From positions 1,364,001 to 1,428,000 of the forward strand of contig JAPDOI010000039.1 in the NCBI GenBank assembly GCA_029168955.1: a stretch of DNA of 64,000 nucleotides. The letters are read 5' to 3'. The DNA is from Aplectana chamaeleonis. Taxonomy: Eukaryota; Nematoda; Chromadorea; Rhabditida; Cosmocercidae. Below the pieces are notes generated by a model, which worked only from the letters and a program-made list of their open reading frames with translations, made no database searches and was not told the origin of the DNA. The translations under genes and the position numbers were made by a program. This document shows, one piece after another, positions 20,599 through 30,848 of the stretch. Position 1 is the stretch's first letter, and each line of letters starts with the position of its first letter.

Positions 20599-22295
20599 TT
20601 ACAAACATCGCTCCTGGGAGAACAGATAAATCTCAAGCGCCTTTTTGAATTCAGTGAACTTCCCAACTACCAAGCCTGACCGAAGTAATTTGTTGAATTC
20701 AGACCCCGCCCTATTGACAAAAAAGTGCTGTCTTACATTCCGCCTGGCCCCAACGAGGCCCAATTTCACCGGCGCTCCCCTGGTGGTTGACGATCTCAGG
20801 TTGAACAGCCGGCTAGCCTTGATACCAGCACTCCCATGAATGATTTTATACATCATTATCATATCAAACCTTCTTCTCCTGTGCTCTAGAGTGGTTAGGC
20901 CCAACTTGGCATTTCTGGTGACATGACACACGTTGCGATTAGTCTGAAACCACGATGTCCTGAAGTAAACTCTACGTGTGAAAGTATTCTGGACTTTCTC
21001 CAGCGCATCGATGGATCCCTTTTTTGTATGGATTGAATACCACCGTGCCATACTCCATAAGTGGACGTATGTACGTTTTATACACCTCAGTCAGGACATT
21101 TGCGTTAGTAGTTGAAAGTGCTCGAAACGCGCTGTGCATCATCCTGTTGGCCATGGACGCGACCTGGAGGCAGTGATCATCGAAACTAAGATCATCCTTG
21201 ACAAGAAAACCAAGGTCCTTAATCTCGCTGACCTCGCTCAACTGCACACCGTCAATAGTATAGAAGCCATTAACTCGCCTCTTACCAATCTTCATCACCT
21301 TAGTTTTTTCGCTGGAAAGCGGCAATTTCCATTCAGACGACCATTTGGCTACATCATTAAGGGCTTTTTGCAAACACTCTGAATCTTCCCTGGTCCGAAT
21401 AGGATTATACAACTTAAAGTCGTCAGCGAATGCCGAACAGCCAACGTTGTTCAAGGATATAATCGAGGGAGCTCATACGTATAAATATTAAAGAGAATAG
21501 GTGAAAGCACTCCACCCTGGGGAACACCACTAAGGACTGCAAAGGAGAGGAAAACGTACTGTTAAGCCGGACTCTGAAATCTCTGCCCGTGAGAAAAGCA
21601 CGAATCCAAGCCACGATACGCGGATGGATACCCACTATTTCTAGTTTATATACTAATTTGCGATGAGAAACTCTGTCAAACGCCTTGGAAAAATCGAGGT
21701 AAATAACATCCACACCAGCATCATTGTCCAGCGCACGATTCCAGTCTTCAAGTGATTGCAGCATCGCCGAAATTGTGGATTTACCCTTTTGGAAACCATG
21801 TTGGTGCTCCGAGATGATAGAGTGCTCCTCCAGATGAGTCATAATTCTTTTCTTCAATACTTTTTCAAAAAGTCTTGCAAAAATAGATGTGATACTGATA
21901 GGCCGGTAATTGTTGGGATCAGAAAATGGCTTCTTCTTTGGTATAGGAGTAACAAAGGATGTACGCCATCTACTCGGAACATCTCCACGCATAAAACTCA
22001 GGTTGAAAATGTGTGCAAGCGGGATAACTATGATATCAATCACCTTTTAATGAAACATAATGGTATGTGATCCGGCGTGTCAGAAAACGAATTAGGCCAT
22101 TTTGGCTAATAGCTCCGACAATTCCCCGGGGTGAAACCATACAGAGTCAGGCATAACAGGAAAAAGAGAAGGACTAACACTCTCATCCAAGTCAGTATCC
22201 TCAAGGAATGATTCCTTAAACATATTTGCCAGAAGTTGAACTTTTTGGCCATCTTCTACTGCACTGGAACCATCCTCTCTCACAAGACATCCCAC
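20599..22295 (-). pseudogene. LINE ORF2, reverse transcriptase part
   Basis: Linker 22295-22092, then palm domain 22043-21423: PIPKKKPFSDPNNYRPISIT, GFQKGKSTISAML, and VDVIYLDFSKAFDRVSHRKL with the first catalytic aspartate. After a frameshift near 21500 the second catalytic pair appears as FADD (21454-20972), followed by the thumb and the C-terminal block with LEKVQNTFTRRVYFR (21051-20599). Motif order is typical of the CR1/Jockey group. Several frameshifts make it non-functional. Confidence 0.88.
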
Positions 22296-23400
22296 CTGAG
22301 ATTTATTTTTGAGTTTCGGATTAAGTAATCTGTAGAATGAATTTTATTTTTAGACTCGATAACTTTCCTTTCCTTATTACTATTATACTTCTTCAAACGT
22401 TTTTCAAATAGTGTCGCAACTCTTTTGTATTCGCACCAATCCTCAGCCCTGTTACTATTATTTGCCATGTTCCAGGCTTGAGATTTCCTGTGAGAGAGAT
22501 TTTCCAAGTGCTCAGGGAGGTATGCCTTCTTCGTAGACACCAGACTAATCGGTACAAATAAATCAATGGTGTGGTCAAGAATAGAAAGAAAGAGTTCATA
22601 TTTAGCTTCCACAGTATCCACGGTACTCAGTGAGCCGTACCAATCCACACTATCCAGGTATTCATTAATACAAGCAAAATCCGCTTTACTGTATACTCTA
22701 TTGTAAATTTTTGTATCAGAGGCCTCAGTATGAACGTTTAGCTCGAAAACTATAGAAGCATGGTCACTAGTGCCCAATGGAGCCATAGTATCCACTTCTG
22801 CAATCAACCCTTCCTCATTGGACAGTAACAGATCCAAAACATTGCTACCTCGTGTAGCCATAAAATTATTCTGTGTGAGATTATGCGAAGCGCACATATT
22901 TAGGAATAGCTTACTACTCAGGTTTACAGCCGTAGGAACTAGCTGCGTCCATGATATATCTGGTAAATTGAAATCGCCCGTGATAACACAAGACTGACTA
23001 CAGGAAAGCAAATCACCTAAGGTTTTAATAAAAGTTTCAAAAGAGTCAGCAGAGCATGAGGGCGCCCTGTACGCAATAATTATTCTCAGCGTCCTATCAC
23101 TAACAACAATGACAGCACAAAGTAGTTCGTAACTTTCAGAACAAGACTCCTCGTACACTAACCTTGGACAAAGAGACTTACTCAACAAAAGAGCCACTCC
23201 CCCGCCCCTCTTGTGCGGTCGGTCACATCTAAGCAGATCAAACTGAGAACATAAACCACCAAATAAAGAAGCATCAGTGACGTGAGGCGTCAACCACGTT
23301 TCAGACAGCGCTATAATGCCAAAATCAAATTGTTGAATATATCCTATAAGACTATTAATATTTTAGGAAGGGAACGTATGTTCGAAGAGAGACATTTGAG
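22280..23400 (-). pseudogene. LINE ORF2, AP-type endonuclease part
   Basis: The upstream end reads CLSSNIRSLPK, and after a one-base frameshift near 23365 continues through FGIIALSETWLTPHVTDASL. The 337-residue frame then carries LLRCDRPHKRGGGVALLLS, CVITGDFNLPDISWTQL and APLGTSDHASIVFELN. These are the N/E, DxN and SDH motifs of the exonuclease-endonuclease-phosphatase fold that nicks target DNA in LINEs. The C-terminal part continues into the linker to the RT. A frame change near 22290 separates it from the linker piece at 22295-22092. Confidence 0.85.
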
Positions 23401-23426
23401 ATTGCTATCCGAGGTCCGGGGAGGAT

Positions 23427-24639
23427 TTACAAGTTTAAATTAACACCCGAAAGACCGGAGGCAACGTTATCACTGACGTGCTGACCGGGAATACAATTCG
23501 AACTCGTACTAGGCTCTTGGGAAGAAGCGGGATCGTTACTGATATTGATACAATTCACCCTAACAGGAGCATTAACGTTTACACTAGGAGTAATGACATT
23601 AACAGGAGTGATTACACCATGATTGACAGCCGGAGAATTCACTATAACAGGGGTAGTACCACCAACAGGAGAACTTACAATCGCACCCGCATGATTCACA
23701 TTGACAATGGCAGGACTGCGACGAGCTCTTCGCTCAGTAACTCGCCGCTCACGTTCCTCCCGAGGGAGGGAGGCTCTGATGAACAGGCCATTGGTGAACG
23801 GGAAACGCTTAAGCTGAGGAGCGCGCCTCAGTACTGTCTTGGCAATGCTCGATGCAGGAAAGATCACTTTGAGCAACCTATTATGAGAAGAGTCATCGCG
23901 GCCCATACGATGTATCGATGCAGGCAAGCAATCAATAGACAGGAAATTCAATATATCAAAAACACATAAATGGTCATTAATAGCTCTATCACGCGGGCAT
24001 TTGCTACGATTCTCTGGAACTCCTATGATCACGACTGAGCGACTACGCTCAATCTCTCTGAAGTCATTCGACTTCTCTAACCCTACAGAAGGAGATGACG
24101 GCACAACTGAATCAGGAACAGCACTAGCACAAGGAACATCACTGATATTATCTGGAACATTCTCACTACTAAGGGCTTCCCTCAATGTAGCATTCAACCT
24201 ATCGTTCACCTGGCTTAGCTCCGTATTAGCCTTAACCATATCTCGGACCATCTCGGCTAACTCCACAGTTTTTCTTACATAATGATTCAACTTGACTCCT
24301 TTCATTCAGGAGATAAGCGATAATTGTCCGAATATGCATCGGCAGTGACTCGTCGTCCACCAGCGCCTTCGCGGCTTTACCAAAGTCCATTGTCGGCGAC
24401 AGCTCTTCCACCAGGTTTTTGCGGATCTTGCTGCCCTGAAGTGTTGGAGGGCAGACCGGAGTTTCGCTCGTCATCGCGGCACAACCAATTAAAAAAATAG
24501 ACCTGATGTGGTGGCACAGAAGATAAAAAAAAATTTCACACTCGGCCACAAGAGTGCTCGCCTGTTCTTGAAGTGACGTCGGTGTCCAGATCGTACCAGT
24601 TACCACAGACGATATAATAACGCAACCAGTGTAGACCAC
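23427..24639 (-). pseudogene. LINE ORF1 protein (pseudogene)
   Basis: An N-terminal piece starts near 24470 (MTSETPVCPPTLQGSKIRKN) and passes by a frameshift near 24290 into a 292-residue frame. That frame has a helical, coiled-coil-like start (TVELAEMVRDMVKANTEL), then a central fold resembling the RRM-like domain of LINE ORF1 proteins (RSVVIIGVPENR, then LLKVIFPASS), then a basic stretch (REERERRVTERRARR) and a Ser/Asn/Val-rich C-terminus. In this family ORF1 proteins bind element RNA. ORF2 lies just downstream. Confidence 0.6.
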
Positions 24640-24741
24640 GCCAACAATACCAGACGCAGATTACCACAGACGCAGATTACACCAACGATGTCAGTTATCA
24701 TATACCATATACCGCTTTTGTTATCTTGAGATACTGGGTTA

Positions 24742-24893
24742 AAACTTATCAAAGCTGAATCAAGCGCGCATCGGATTTGAGCGTTACGTTCACATAGCTT
24801 CACCTAGGCTGATTTCCGTATTACAGCTTCAATGAAATGTTTTACGGTTTCCCTTGCGCGCTTGATTTAGCTTTGATAAGTCTAACGGAGAAT
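24742..24893. repeat. Foldback element (family P), right half after the LINE
   Basis: AAACTTATCAAAGCTGAATC and its complement GATTTAGCTTTGATAAGTCT form the inner arms. The sequence continues exactly where 20433 stops. The outer right arm is missing: the sequence switches to a GTGCGCGCGAAGCGCAC hairpin segment shared with 11745. Confidence 0.78.
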
Positions 24894-25581
24894 TGTGGTG
24901 CGCGCGAAGCGCACCAGATTTGGTTTTGAATCGGCCACGCGCGCAACCCGTTTTCGAAATCTAAGCTCAGACATATAGAGGAGTGCAGGCGCGGCCCAAG
25001 GCGGCTGTTTTGGCAAGCCGCGGGCGAAATTTCGAGGCTGAGTATTAAATGTAAGTCAGCCGCGGCCAAAAATTTCGCAACAATTGTATGGAGGGAGCCA
25101 CGAGCAACAAACACGGCCGCAAATGAACAGCAAATGACCAGAAAATGATGCGCGGCTCGCTGTTTGGTTATGCCGTGAAATAGAGAGGTGCGAGTGTGGC
25201 AGGCAAGCAAACTACTCGACGCCAATTTCTAGAATTTTTTTGCGAACCTTGCCTTCTTTTTTTTGTTCGTTTTTGTTTCTTGCCGGTTCTTCCTGCTTAA
25301 TCTCGCGTCGCGTCGTGTAGCCGGGAATAGGTAGGTCAACTATTTGCTCATACTGCGTTTTTGTCTTACATTTGAAGTCAGATTGTTGCAGTACTATTTT
25401 GATCATGCTTTTTTAGATACTTGCTCTCTAAAAAATTCGAATTCTTTTCAAGAAGAACTGCTGTGTAGAAAGGCGATTATGGAGCACTTTTAGCTAAAGC
25501 TGAAAACAAACACATAATAGGGTTCAGTTACTACATAATTTTGGTCTTATGCCTTCATTTATCAAACCATTCTTTCTTCAG
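24894..25581. other. Mostly unassigned; 64-codon minus ORF at 25406-25212
   Basis: 24894-24945 is the repeat hairpin segment. The minus frame 25406-25212 starts with ATG and has a Lys/Glu-rich end (KNEQKKEGKVRKK) and a middle VDLPIPGYTTRREIKQ. It resembles nothing I know. It lies head-to-head with the candidate gene that starts near 25582. No confident call. Confidence 0.25.
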
Positions 25582-26208
25582 ATTCCCTGTTGAAATTTAC
25601 GTGGGTGAGAATATACATATTCCACCAAATAGCAGAATATCTATCTATGTCTGATCTCGACGCATCGCACAGGCAACTGTTATTAGACGAGGAGTTACCT
25701 TAGTAAGCACTTTGTCTTCGCCTTCTCCACTTCTCCGTTCACATGTATTCATGTCATTTTTAGTTCGAGAGTGTTCGTCAATGGTCACGTATACTCTTCA
25801 CGTTATTACTGGAGAAGAACAAAGTCTAGTCAACAGCATATTGTTTGTATAGAATATTTAGAGCAAAGCACTGTTGTTGGGACATTTGCTTCTGTAGTCT
25901 TCTTCTCCTTTAATCGAATCTCTCGCTATGTCCGAGCTTCCTTGACGAGTATCTTTGTGAGGATCCGTTTGAATCATTGCAACGTTCTGTTGCAGAGAGT
26001 GAATCGTCACTCCAGGAAGTTTCTCGTGAACTTCTCGGTTCTGCTTCTGAAGCTAACATATTTTTCAAAAAAAAAAATGTTGGAACGTATAGCTCCTCTC
26101 AGCCAGTAGATGTAATCAAAAGGCCGGTTTGTCTCGTAACATTCGGTGAGAAATTATTTGCGTCCATGCTATAAATTCTTGCTAAGATTTATTGGCTTTG
26201 TAATAAAA
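25582..26208 (+). CDS. Candidate small spliced gene, unrecognised
   Basis: Exon-like block 25582-25704 follows a strong acceptor (TCTTTCTTCAG), contains an in-frame ATG (MSDLDASHRQLLLDEELP) and ends at a good donor (TTA/GTAAGC). A second acceptor (TCATTTTTAG, about 25762) leads into a frame that stays open (SRVFVNGHVYSSRYYWRRTK). Further on, 25950-26174 holds an acidic, helical-looking stretch (DPFESLQRSVAESESSLQEV) ending in a stop at 26172-26174, with AATAAA about 30 bases later. Joining the second and third blocks needs a small intron of about 50 bases that I cannot fix. No domain or homologue was recognised. It lies between repeats in one of the few unique stretches. Confidence 0.33.
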
Positions 26209-26557
26209 GTTGGTGATTGTTTGGTTTTAAAAAAAGATTATATCACCAATATTATACTTTTCTTGCGGCTTCTATTAAAATTGAGAGCATCGTGTTGCAG
26301 GGTATTAATCATGGGTTTCGGAGATTATTTTTCCCATTTGTTCTACACTGGTTCTATATCTATCTAAAATTGAGAAGATCATGGTTAGGTAAAACCAATT
26401 GTTAGATAAAACTGTATTCAATATAGTTAGTAATAAATATTTATGCATGAGCTATACTTTTCCGTCTATCAATTGTCCTGTTTCATCCCGTTATGCGGGT
26501 GAAAGGATGATTGCTTCGGTCAAGATTTACCGAGCAGTTGAGTGAGAGCGGCGCTGG

Positions 26558-26632
26558 GGCTCCGGTGGTGCAGTGCGATAAGGCGCTCCCCCGGAAAGGG
26601 AATATGATGCTGGTTCAATCTCGCCCGGAGCC
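26558..26632 (+). ncRNA. tRNA-like head of SINE copy 1
   Basis: 75 bases with a perfect 7-bp acceptor (GGCTCCG/CGGAGCC), an A box (TGGTGCAGTGCGATAAGG) and a B box (GGTTCAATCTC). The anticodon loop would be CCGGAAA, so position 33 is C instead of T, and the T-stem has mismatches. It is therefore a pol III promoter relic and not a working tRNA. Confidence 0.65.
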
Positions 26633-26874
26633 AAGCGTTTTGCGATCAACTCAACACCTTGTGTAAACATACCATAACGTGCACTGCGACGTTAAACTGC
26701 AGTTACGGCAAAAAACTTCCAAAAATCGTGTAAGACTTAACTAGGGCATCATCTTGACAGGTCTACGACTGTTAGATAGTCTCTGGCGGTATACCTGTTT
26801 CATCCCGTTATGCGGGTGAAAGGATGATTGCTTCGGTGAAGATTTACCGAGCAGTTGAGTGAGAGCGGCGCTGG

Positions 26875-26949
26875 GGCTCCGGTGGTGCAGTGCGATAAGG
26901 CGCTCCCCCGGAAAGGGAATATGATGCTGGTTCAATCTCGCCCGGAGCC
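26875..26949 (+). ncRNA. tRNA-like head of SINE copy 2
   Basis: Same sequence as the head of copy 1, 317 bases downstream, with identical A and B boxes and acceptor pairing. Confidence 0.65.
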
Positions 26950-27063
26950 AAGCGTTTTGCGATCAACTCAACACCTTGTGTAAACATACCATAACGTGCA
27001 CTGCGACGTTAAACTGCAGTTACGGCAAAAAACTTCCAAAAATCGTGTAAGTCTATCAATTGT

Positions 27064-27394
27064 GTTAAAAATAGCAAACGGTAGGGAAAAATCGACGAAT
27101 TGCATCATACACGGCAAACGCGCTCCAATGAGAAAACGTGCGCGGATCGGTGAAACAATTGGCGCGGGCAAGTGCCTGAGCGAGCGAGGGAAGTTGCGAA
27201 AATTAGCATGGGAAGTCGCAAAATTGCCCGCGCCTCGACGATTCCACGGGCGCGGATGGCTCCAGAAAAACGTGCTCGGCTGCCAGCGTTCTGCGCCAAA
27301 CCAACGAGCCGCGCGCAACGATCCAATGAGGCGCGTCAACTCTTCTGGCTCGCTGTTTCTTGGCCCGCGCCTGCAGTCCCCTATATGTCTGAGA
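27064..27394. other. Unassigned GC-rich sequence
   Basis: Contains short inverted words such as GGCGCGGGCAA / TTGCCCGCGCC (27160-27235). No gene or complete repeat was recognised. Confidence 0.35.
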
Positions 27395-28200
27395 GTTCAG
27401 GCTGAAGGTAGAAATTAGCTTTAAATTGCATTGAAAAGAGCGCAAAAAGTTGCATGTAATGCCCAATAATGGTTTGGAATGGTTTCCTAGAATTTGAGCG
27501 AATTTTGAAAAACCGCAAGTTTTCTCTGTTAATCTCCTTTTTCTTCAGACGGCGTTCACGATCTTGTGCTACCAGATTAAATTGAGCTAGTGAGCTCATT
27601 TTTGGGCAGGAGGCTGGAAATGGACGCAGGTCGCTCCTATTCCAATTTGAACTCGATATCTCAGCTTTGAAGGGTACCTCAAAATCGTGGGTTTACATAC
27701 TAAATTAGCCGTGGAGCACGAAAATTCCTTTTTCTGCTACGGCTCTGGAGATTTCAGTGTGTGTGTGGGTGAATTCGCACACAATCAACACAGTTCGTCG
27801 AAGGTAATTATTGAACTTGTCAGAATTCGTACTCATGACACGTCATCGATCGATAATCAATATTATCGATTTTCGTGCTTTTGCACAAAGTGCGGCGAAC
27901 AGTGGTGTTTGCTTTTGGGATTGGTTTTCTTGGTTGAGGAATTTTGCTCATCAGTCATTATCGAAAATACTGATCAATAATATTGATTTTTTCATCTGTT
28001 GCACAAAATGCCGTAATGATTTTTGATTGTTGATGACTCTAAGTCATTTGTTTGGGAAATTCCTTTCATCATGCAAGATCAAATATCAATAATATCGATT
28101 TTTCACATTTTGCACCAAATGCGGCAATGCAGTTTCCTTTTTTATGGTTGTAAGTCATATGTTTCGAATCATTCCACAATGGAAATCGTTGAGCGAATTG
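27395..28200 (+). repeat. Composite repeat, copy 3, with about 115-bp tandem repeats
   Basis: 27535-27700 is the conserved left block (CTCCTTTTTCTTCAGACGG, CGTTCACGATCTTG). Where copies 1 and 2 carry the 42-bp minisatellite, this copy has three imperfect units of about 115 bp (starting near 27850, 27970 and 28083). Each begins ATCAATA(A)TATCGATTTT and contains TTGCACAAA(A)TGCNG. A family-P foldback follows at 28205. Confidence 0.6.
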
Positions 28201-28204
28201 AAGT

Positions 28205-28753
28205 CAGAAAGGAAACCTTTGGAAAAAATATATGAAATTTCTGAAAATTTAGCTTCCTGGCAAAAGTAGCGATTTGGTAGTGGTCAAAAAAAGTTTCAGA
28301 AATGTCTTGAAATATTTTCAAAAAATGATTTGGCGTTAAATAGCATGGAGTAATAAAAAGCTGGGAAATGAAGTGAAATAACCAAAATACGATTTGGTGG
28401 TCGATCATTTCAGAAGCTTATTCGTTAAACTTATCAAAACGAAATCAAGCGCGCAACGGAAACATTAAGCCATTTTTGAAAGCTGTATCAAAGGAATCAG
28501 CATATGTCTGGCTGGGTGAAGGCAACGCTCCATTCCATATCGTGCTTGATTTCGTTTTGATAAGTTTAACGGAAATGATCGACCACCAAATCGTATTTTT
28601 GGTTATTTCACTTCATTTCCCAGCTTCTTTATTACTCCATGCTATTTTACGCCAAATCGTTTTTGAAAATATTTCAAGACATTTTTGAAACTTTTTTTGA
28701 CCACTACCAAATCGCTACTCTTGCCAGGAAGCTAAATTTTCAGAAATACCGAC
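28205..28753. repeat. Large foldback element (family P), best copy
   Basis: A nearly perfect palindrome. The left arm 28235-28430 (TTAGCTTCCTGGCAAAAGTA, CGATTTGGTAGTGGTCAAAA, GATTTGGCGTTAAATAGCAT) is complementary to 28580-28750. Inner arms TTATCAAAACGAAATCAAGC and GCTTGATTTCGTTTTGATAA surround a roughly 90-base loop. Transcribed, it would form a hairpin of over 200 bp. Confidence 0.88.
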
Positions 28754-28937
28754 CTATAGTTTTCAGTCAACTTGATTTTCGATGTAAACCCGTTGTTGTT
28801 TACAGACACCTCTGCGGACGACTATCGATAAATGATGCGTCTGATCATTGGTGCCCAAGTTTTCTTATCACTGATTCCGTGTTTGTTCTGTGTGTTCGCA
28901 TCGAACACTAAAGCACAAATAAGCAAATCAGCACAAA

Positions 28938-29153
28938 TTATGATACGCTGGAAGTAAACAGGAGGGAATTTGTTGAAAAGGCGGACCAGCCTCACCCTTG
29001 CGGCAGCTCGCTCTGCAACATTTCCATGAGCACCTGTTCGTCCTCGAATGCTTCCTCGTTGTCAACTCTTCACTACTCGACTGCGAGTGGAGAACTTTTC
29101 TCTTACCATCAAATTATCGCTTGAATTGGGTCGATTTTGAATGCTGGGTGCAT
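28938..29153 (-). CDS. Candidate 3' exons of an unrecognised spliced gene
   Basis: Three minus-strand blocks join in phase through two canonical short GT-AG introns: 29153-29107 (DAPSIQNRPNSSDNLM), a 52-base intron, 29054-28996 (EAFEDEQVLMEMLQSELPQ), a 48-base intron ending TACTTCCAG, then 28947-28938 (GVS and stop). The acidic, amphipathic composition and intron sizes look like genuine nematode coding sequence, but no domain is recognised and no polyadenylation signal stands out. Upstream exons were not found. Intron phases agree, which is the main support. It could still be chance. Confidence 0.35.
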
Positions 29154-29870
29154 CTAATACCCATGAATTTTAAGAAAATTTAGGTTTTCCAACTCGCTTT
29201 AAGTATTCGGTATAAATATTCAGTTAAACGCGGTCCTCCGGCACAACTTGAAACAAACAGCTTTTTGTGTCATATTATTTATCGTTTAACTATCTAGTGA
29301 GTGACGCAATGCTACTACTCCAGACGTTGTTGCAACTCATTTTTCTTCCTAGTTGTAATTGCAACACAAGTTTGTTGTGAAAAATGTTGTGATCAAACTT
29401 TAACCGCTTGTTTCTGGAATAGGCTGAAATTACATTTCAAGAACGAAATCACTAAAAGAAATATTTAAAGGATTTGAGGTATCGACCAGCTCACACCCTG
29501 AATTTTTGCATTCGAAAAACGTCACCAAAGAAAAGTAAAAGGAGTTAGCGCGCACTTTGCTTCCTACAGATTTAACCGGTCGTTTCTCATTTTCGTTCGG
29601 ATAGGCTGTATAGATACAGAATTTCCCATGGTTCTTTCGTGTGCGGAGGCTAAGGCCAGCGAGAGAGCGGAGGGGAGACGGAGGGAGCAGCATTGCGCGC
29701 ACACGCACGCATTATGCGTAACGGGATTTTTTCTCGCAGATATTACTCGGATAGCGGCATCACCACCGAAACGCATTTTATCCGGCAATATTTTATAGTT
29801 TTGCAGCCCAAATAGCTGCCAAAGTTCTATCTTCACCCCAATATCAAACACCAGCCACCTTTGTTGCTTA
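29154..29870. other. Unassigned; includes a GA-rich dispersed repeat
   Basis: 29610-29715 (GTGTGCGGAGGCTAAGGCCA, GAGAGAGCGGAGGGGAGACG, then CGCGCACACGCACGC) resembles segments at 36.06-36.17, 44.39-44.48 and 50.46-50.56 kb. The remainder is AT-rich with nothing recognised. Confidence 0.45.
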
Positions 29871-30015
29871 GAGGCAGTGTACACAATAATCTTTAATTTT
29901 AAGATTATTTGCTATATTGATTAGGTGTCCCCCGGGTAGAACTAAATCGACGCTGAAATCGAGAAAAACGCACCAGAAGTACACTAAATCCTTAAGTATC
30001 ACCCCACCTCTTAAA

Positions 30016-30497
30016 GGCACAGTACACCCTCAGATATGAATTTTGAGATTTTCATGTAATTGTGTAGAAGACCCCTCCTGTATAACATGTGCCAAATGCC
30101 AGATCTTAATTCCTCCAAATAAGCGAGATATAAGCGACCACCACAGGCCCGACCCCCTTCGCTCACCACCACAGGCCCGACCCCCTACCAAATTTCCGAC
30201 CTCGGTAACGGCTTTATGGATGGATGAATTTCAACCGCGTCGCGTTCTTCAGTCCATTGCCGGACTGTCTCCTTATCCTGGCTCGCTCTCGCTCAACGAT
30301 TGCGAATGAAGAGAAATACAGGCCTGAGACAACTCGTCCAACAATTTTTCACCCTCAAATTCTAGACATCTTTGAAGAGCCATAACTTTGTTCAAAGGGG
30401 GTCTTGGACGATATCAGAGATACCACGGTGATTAGCGTGTGACTCTCTCCAAGATAAGCATGAAATCTGAAAATTAATTTTCTGGGTGTCCTGTGCC
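30016..30497 (+). mobile_element. TTTAAA-flanked MITE, subfamily Ab, uninterrupted copy
   Basis: 482 bp starting GGCACAGTACACCCTCAGA after CTTAAA and ending CTGGGTGTCCTGTGCC before TTTAAG. It shows the pre-insertion state (CCTGTATAACATG) of the copy that the mariner disrupted at 2660. Its open frame at 30043-30309 is not coding. Confidence 0.75.
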
Positions 30498-30842
30498 TTT
30501 AAGTATCACAGGAAGTGTTTGTTGCGACAATGAAATCTTTTGTGGACCCGTACTTTGCAATTCTCAACTCTCTATTGCTCCCTTCTTTCTTTAGGGTCCT
30601 AACTAATCCTGCTTTGCATAAAGTATTCTTCTATTTTCGGTGCACCCAATTTTCCACCGGTAACAACAACCATGATCATGTTTATCCAACCGGACAAATA
30701 GTCCATGATATAGAATAATGTCACTGAAATACGAAGTTTTAATGCGTTTCTCGCCGTTTCTTCGTGATTTTAGTAACCCTTGGTGGCCAACGCATTGTCT
30801 TGAGCGTAAAACTCGGGAACGAAAATAATTGTGAACACTGCC
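30498..30842. other. Unassigned, ending in a GGCA-type terminus
   Basis: The right edge reads GTGAACACTGCC/TTCAAA, a family-B-like end, but no partner end was found to the left. No gene seen. Confidence 0.35.
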
Positions 30843-30848
30843 TTCAAA

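Larger units (their letters stand above)
20434..24741 (-). mobile_element. CR1/Jockey-like LINE, near full length, decayed
   Basis: A 4.3-kb non-LTR element on the minus strand. It has a 3' tail of repeated AAATC (20434-20455), ORF1 (24639-23427), and ORF2 with an AP-type endonuclease (about 23400-22280) and reverse transcriptase (22043-20599). It is flanked by AAACTT at 20428-20433 and 24742-24747, the duplication left by target-primed insertion. Both flanks together rebuild an uninterrupted family-P foldback. At least four frameshifts show it is dead. The CR1/Jockey assignment rests on the RT pattern and the microsatellite tail; the exact clade is uncertain. Confidence 0.9.
26477..27050 (+). 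mobile_element. tRNA-derived SINE, tandem dimer
   Basis: Two copies of a 258-bp unit (26477-26734 and 26794-27051), nearly identical and separated by a 59-bp linker. The whole block is flanked by GTCTATCAATTGT (26464-26476 and 27051-27063), a 13-bp duplication typical of LINE-driven insertion. Each unit has an unrelated leader, a tRNA-like head with A-box and B-box-like sequence, and an unrelated tail. The presence of only one outer duplication means the dimer inserted as a unit or was duplicated after insertion. Confidence 0.75.

Noticed and set aside
22280..23293. A host endonuclease gene
   Set aside because: The AP-endonuclease fold is followed by an RT on the same strand and framed by a LINE tail and target duplication, so it belongs to the retroelement.
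25582..25704. Cytochrome P450 fragment (frame reading FPVEIYVGENIHIPPNSR)
   Set aside because: Only a short resemblance to the region before the P450 haem loop; the frame stops at once and no haem-binding cysteine motif follows.
26558..26949. Two working tRNA genes (Ser-like GGA anticodon)
   Set aside because: The acceptor stem is perfect, but position 33 is C, the T-stem has mismatches, no long variable arm fits Ser, and the unit lies in a SINE dimer with a target duplication.
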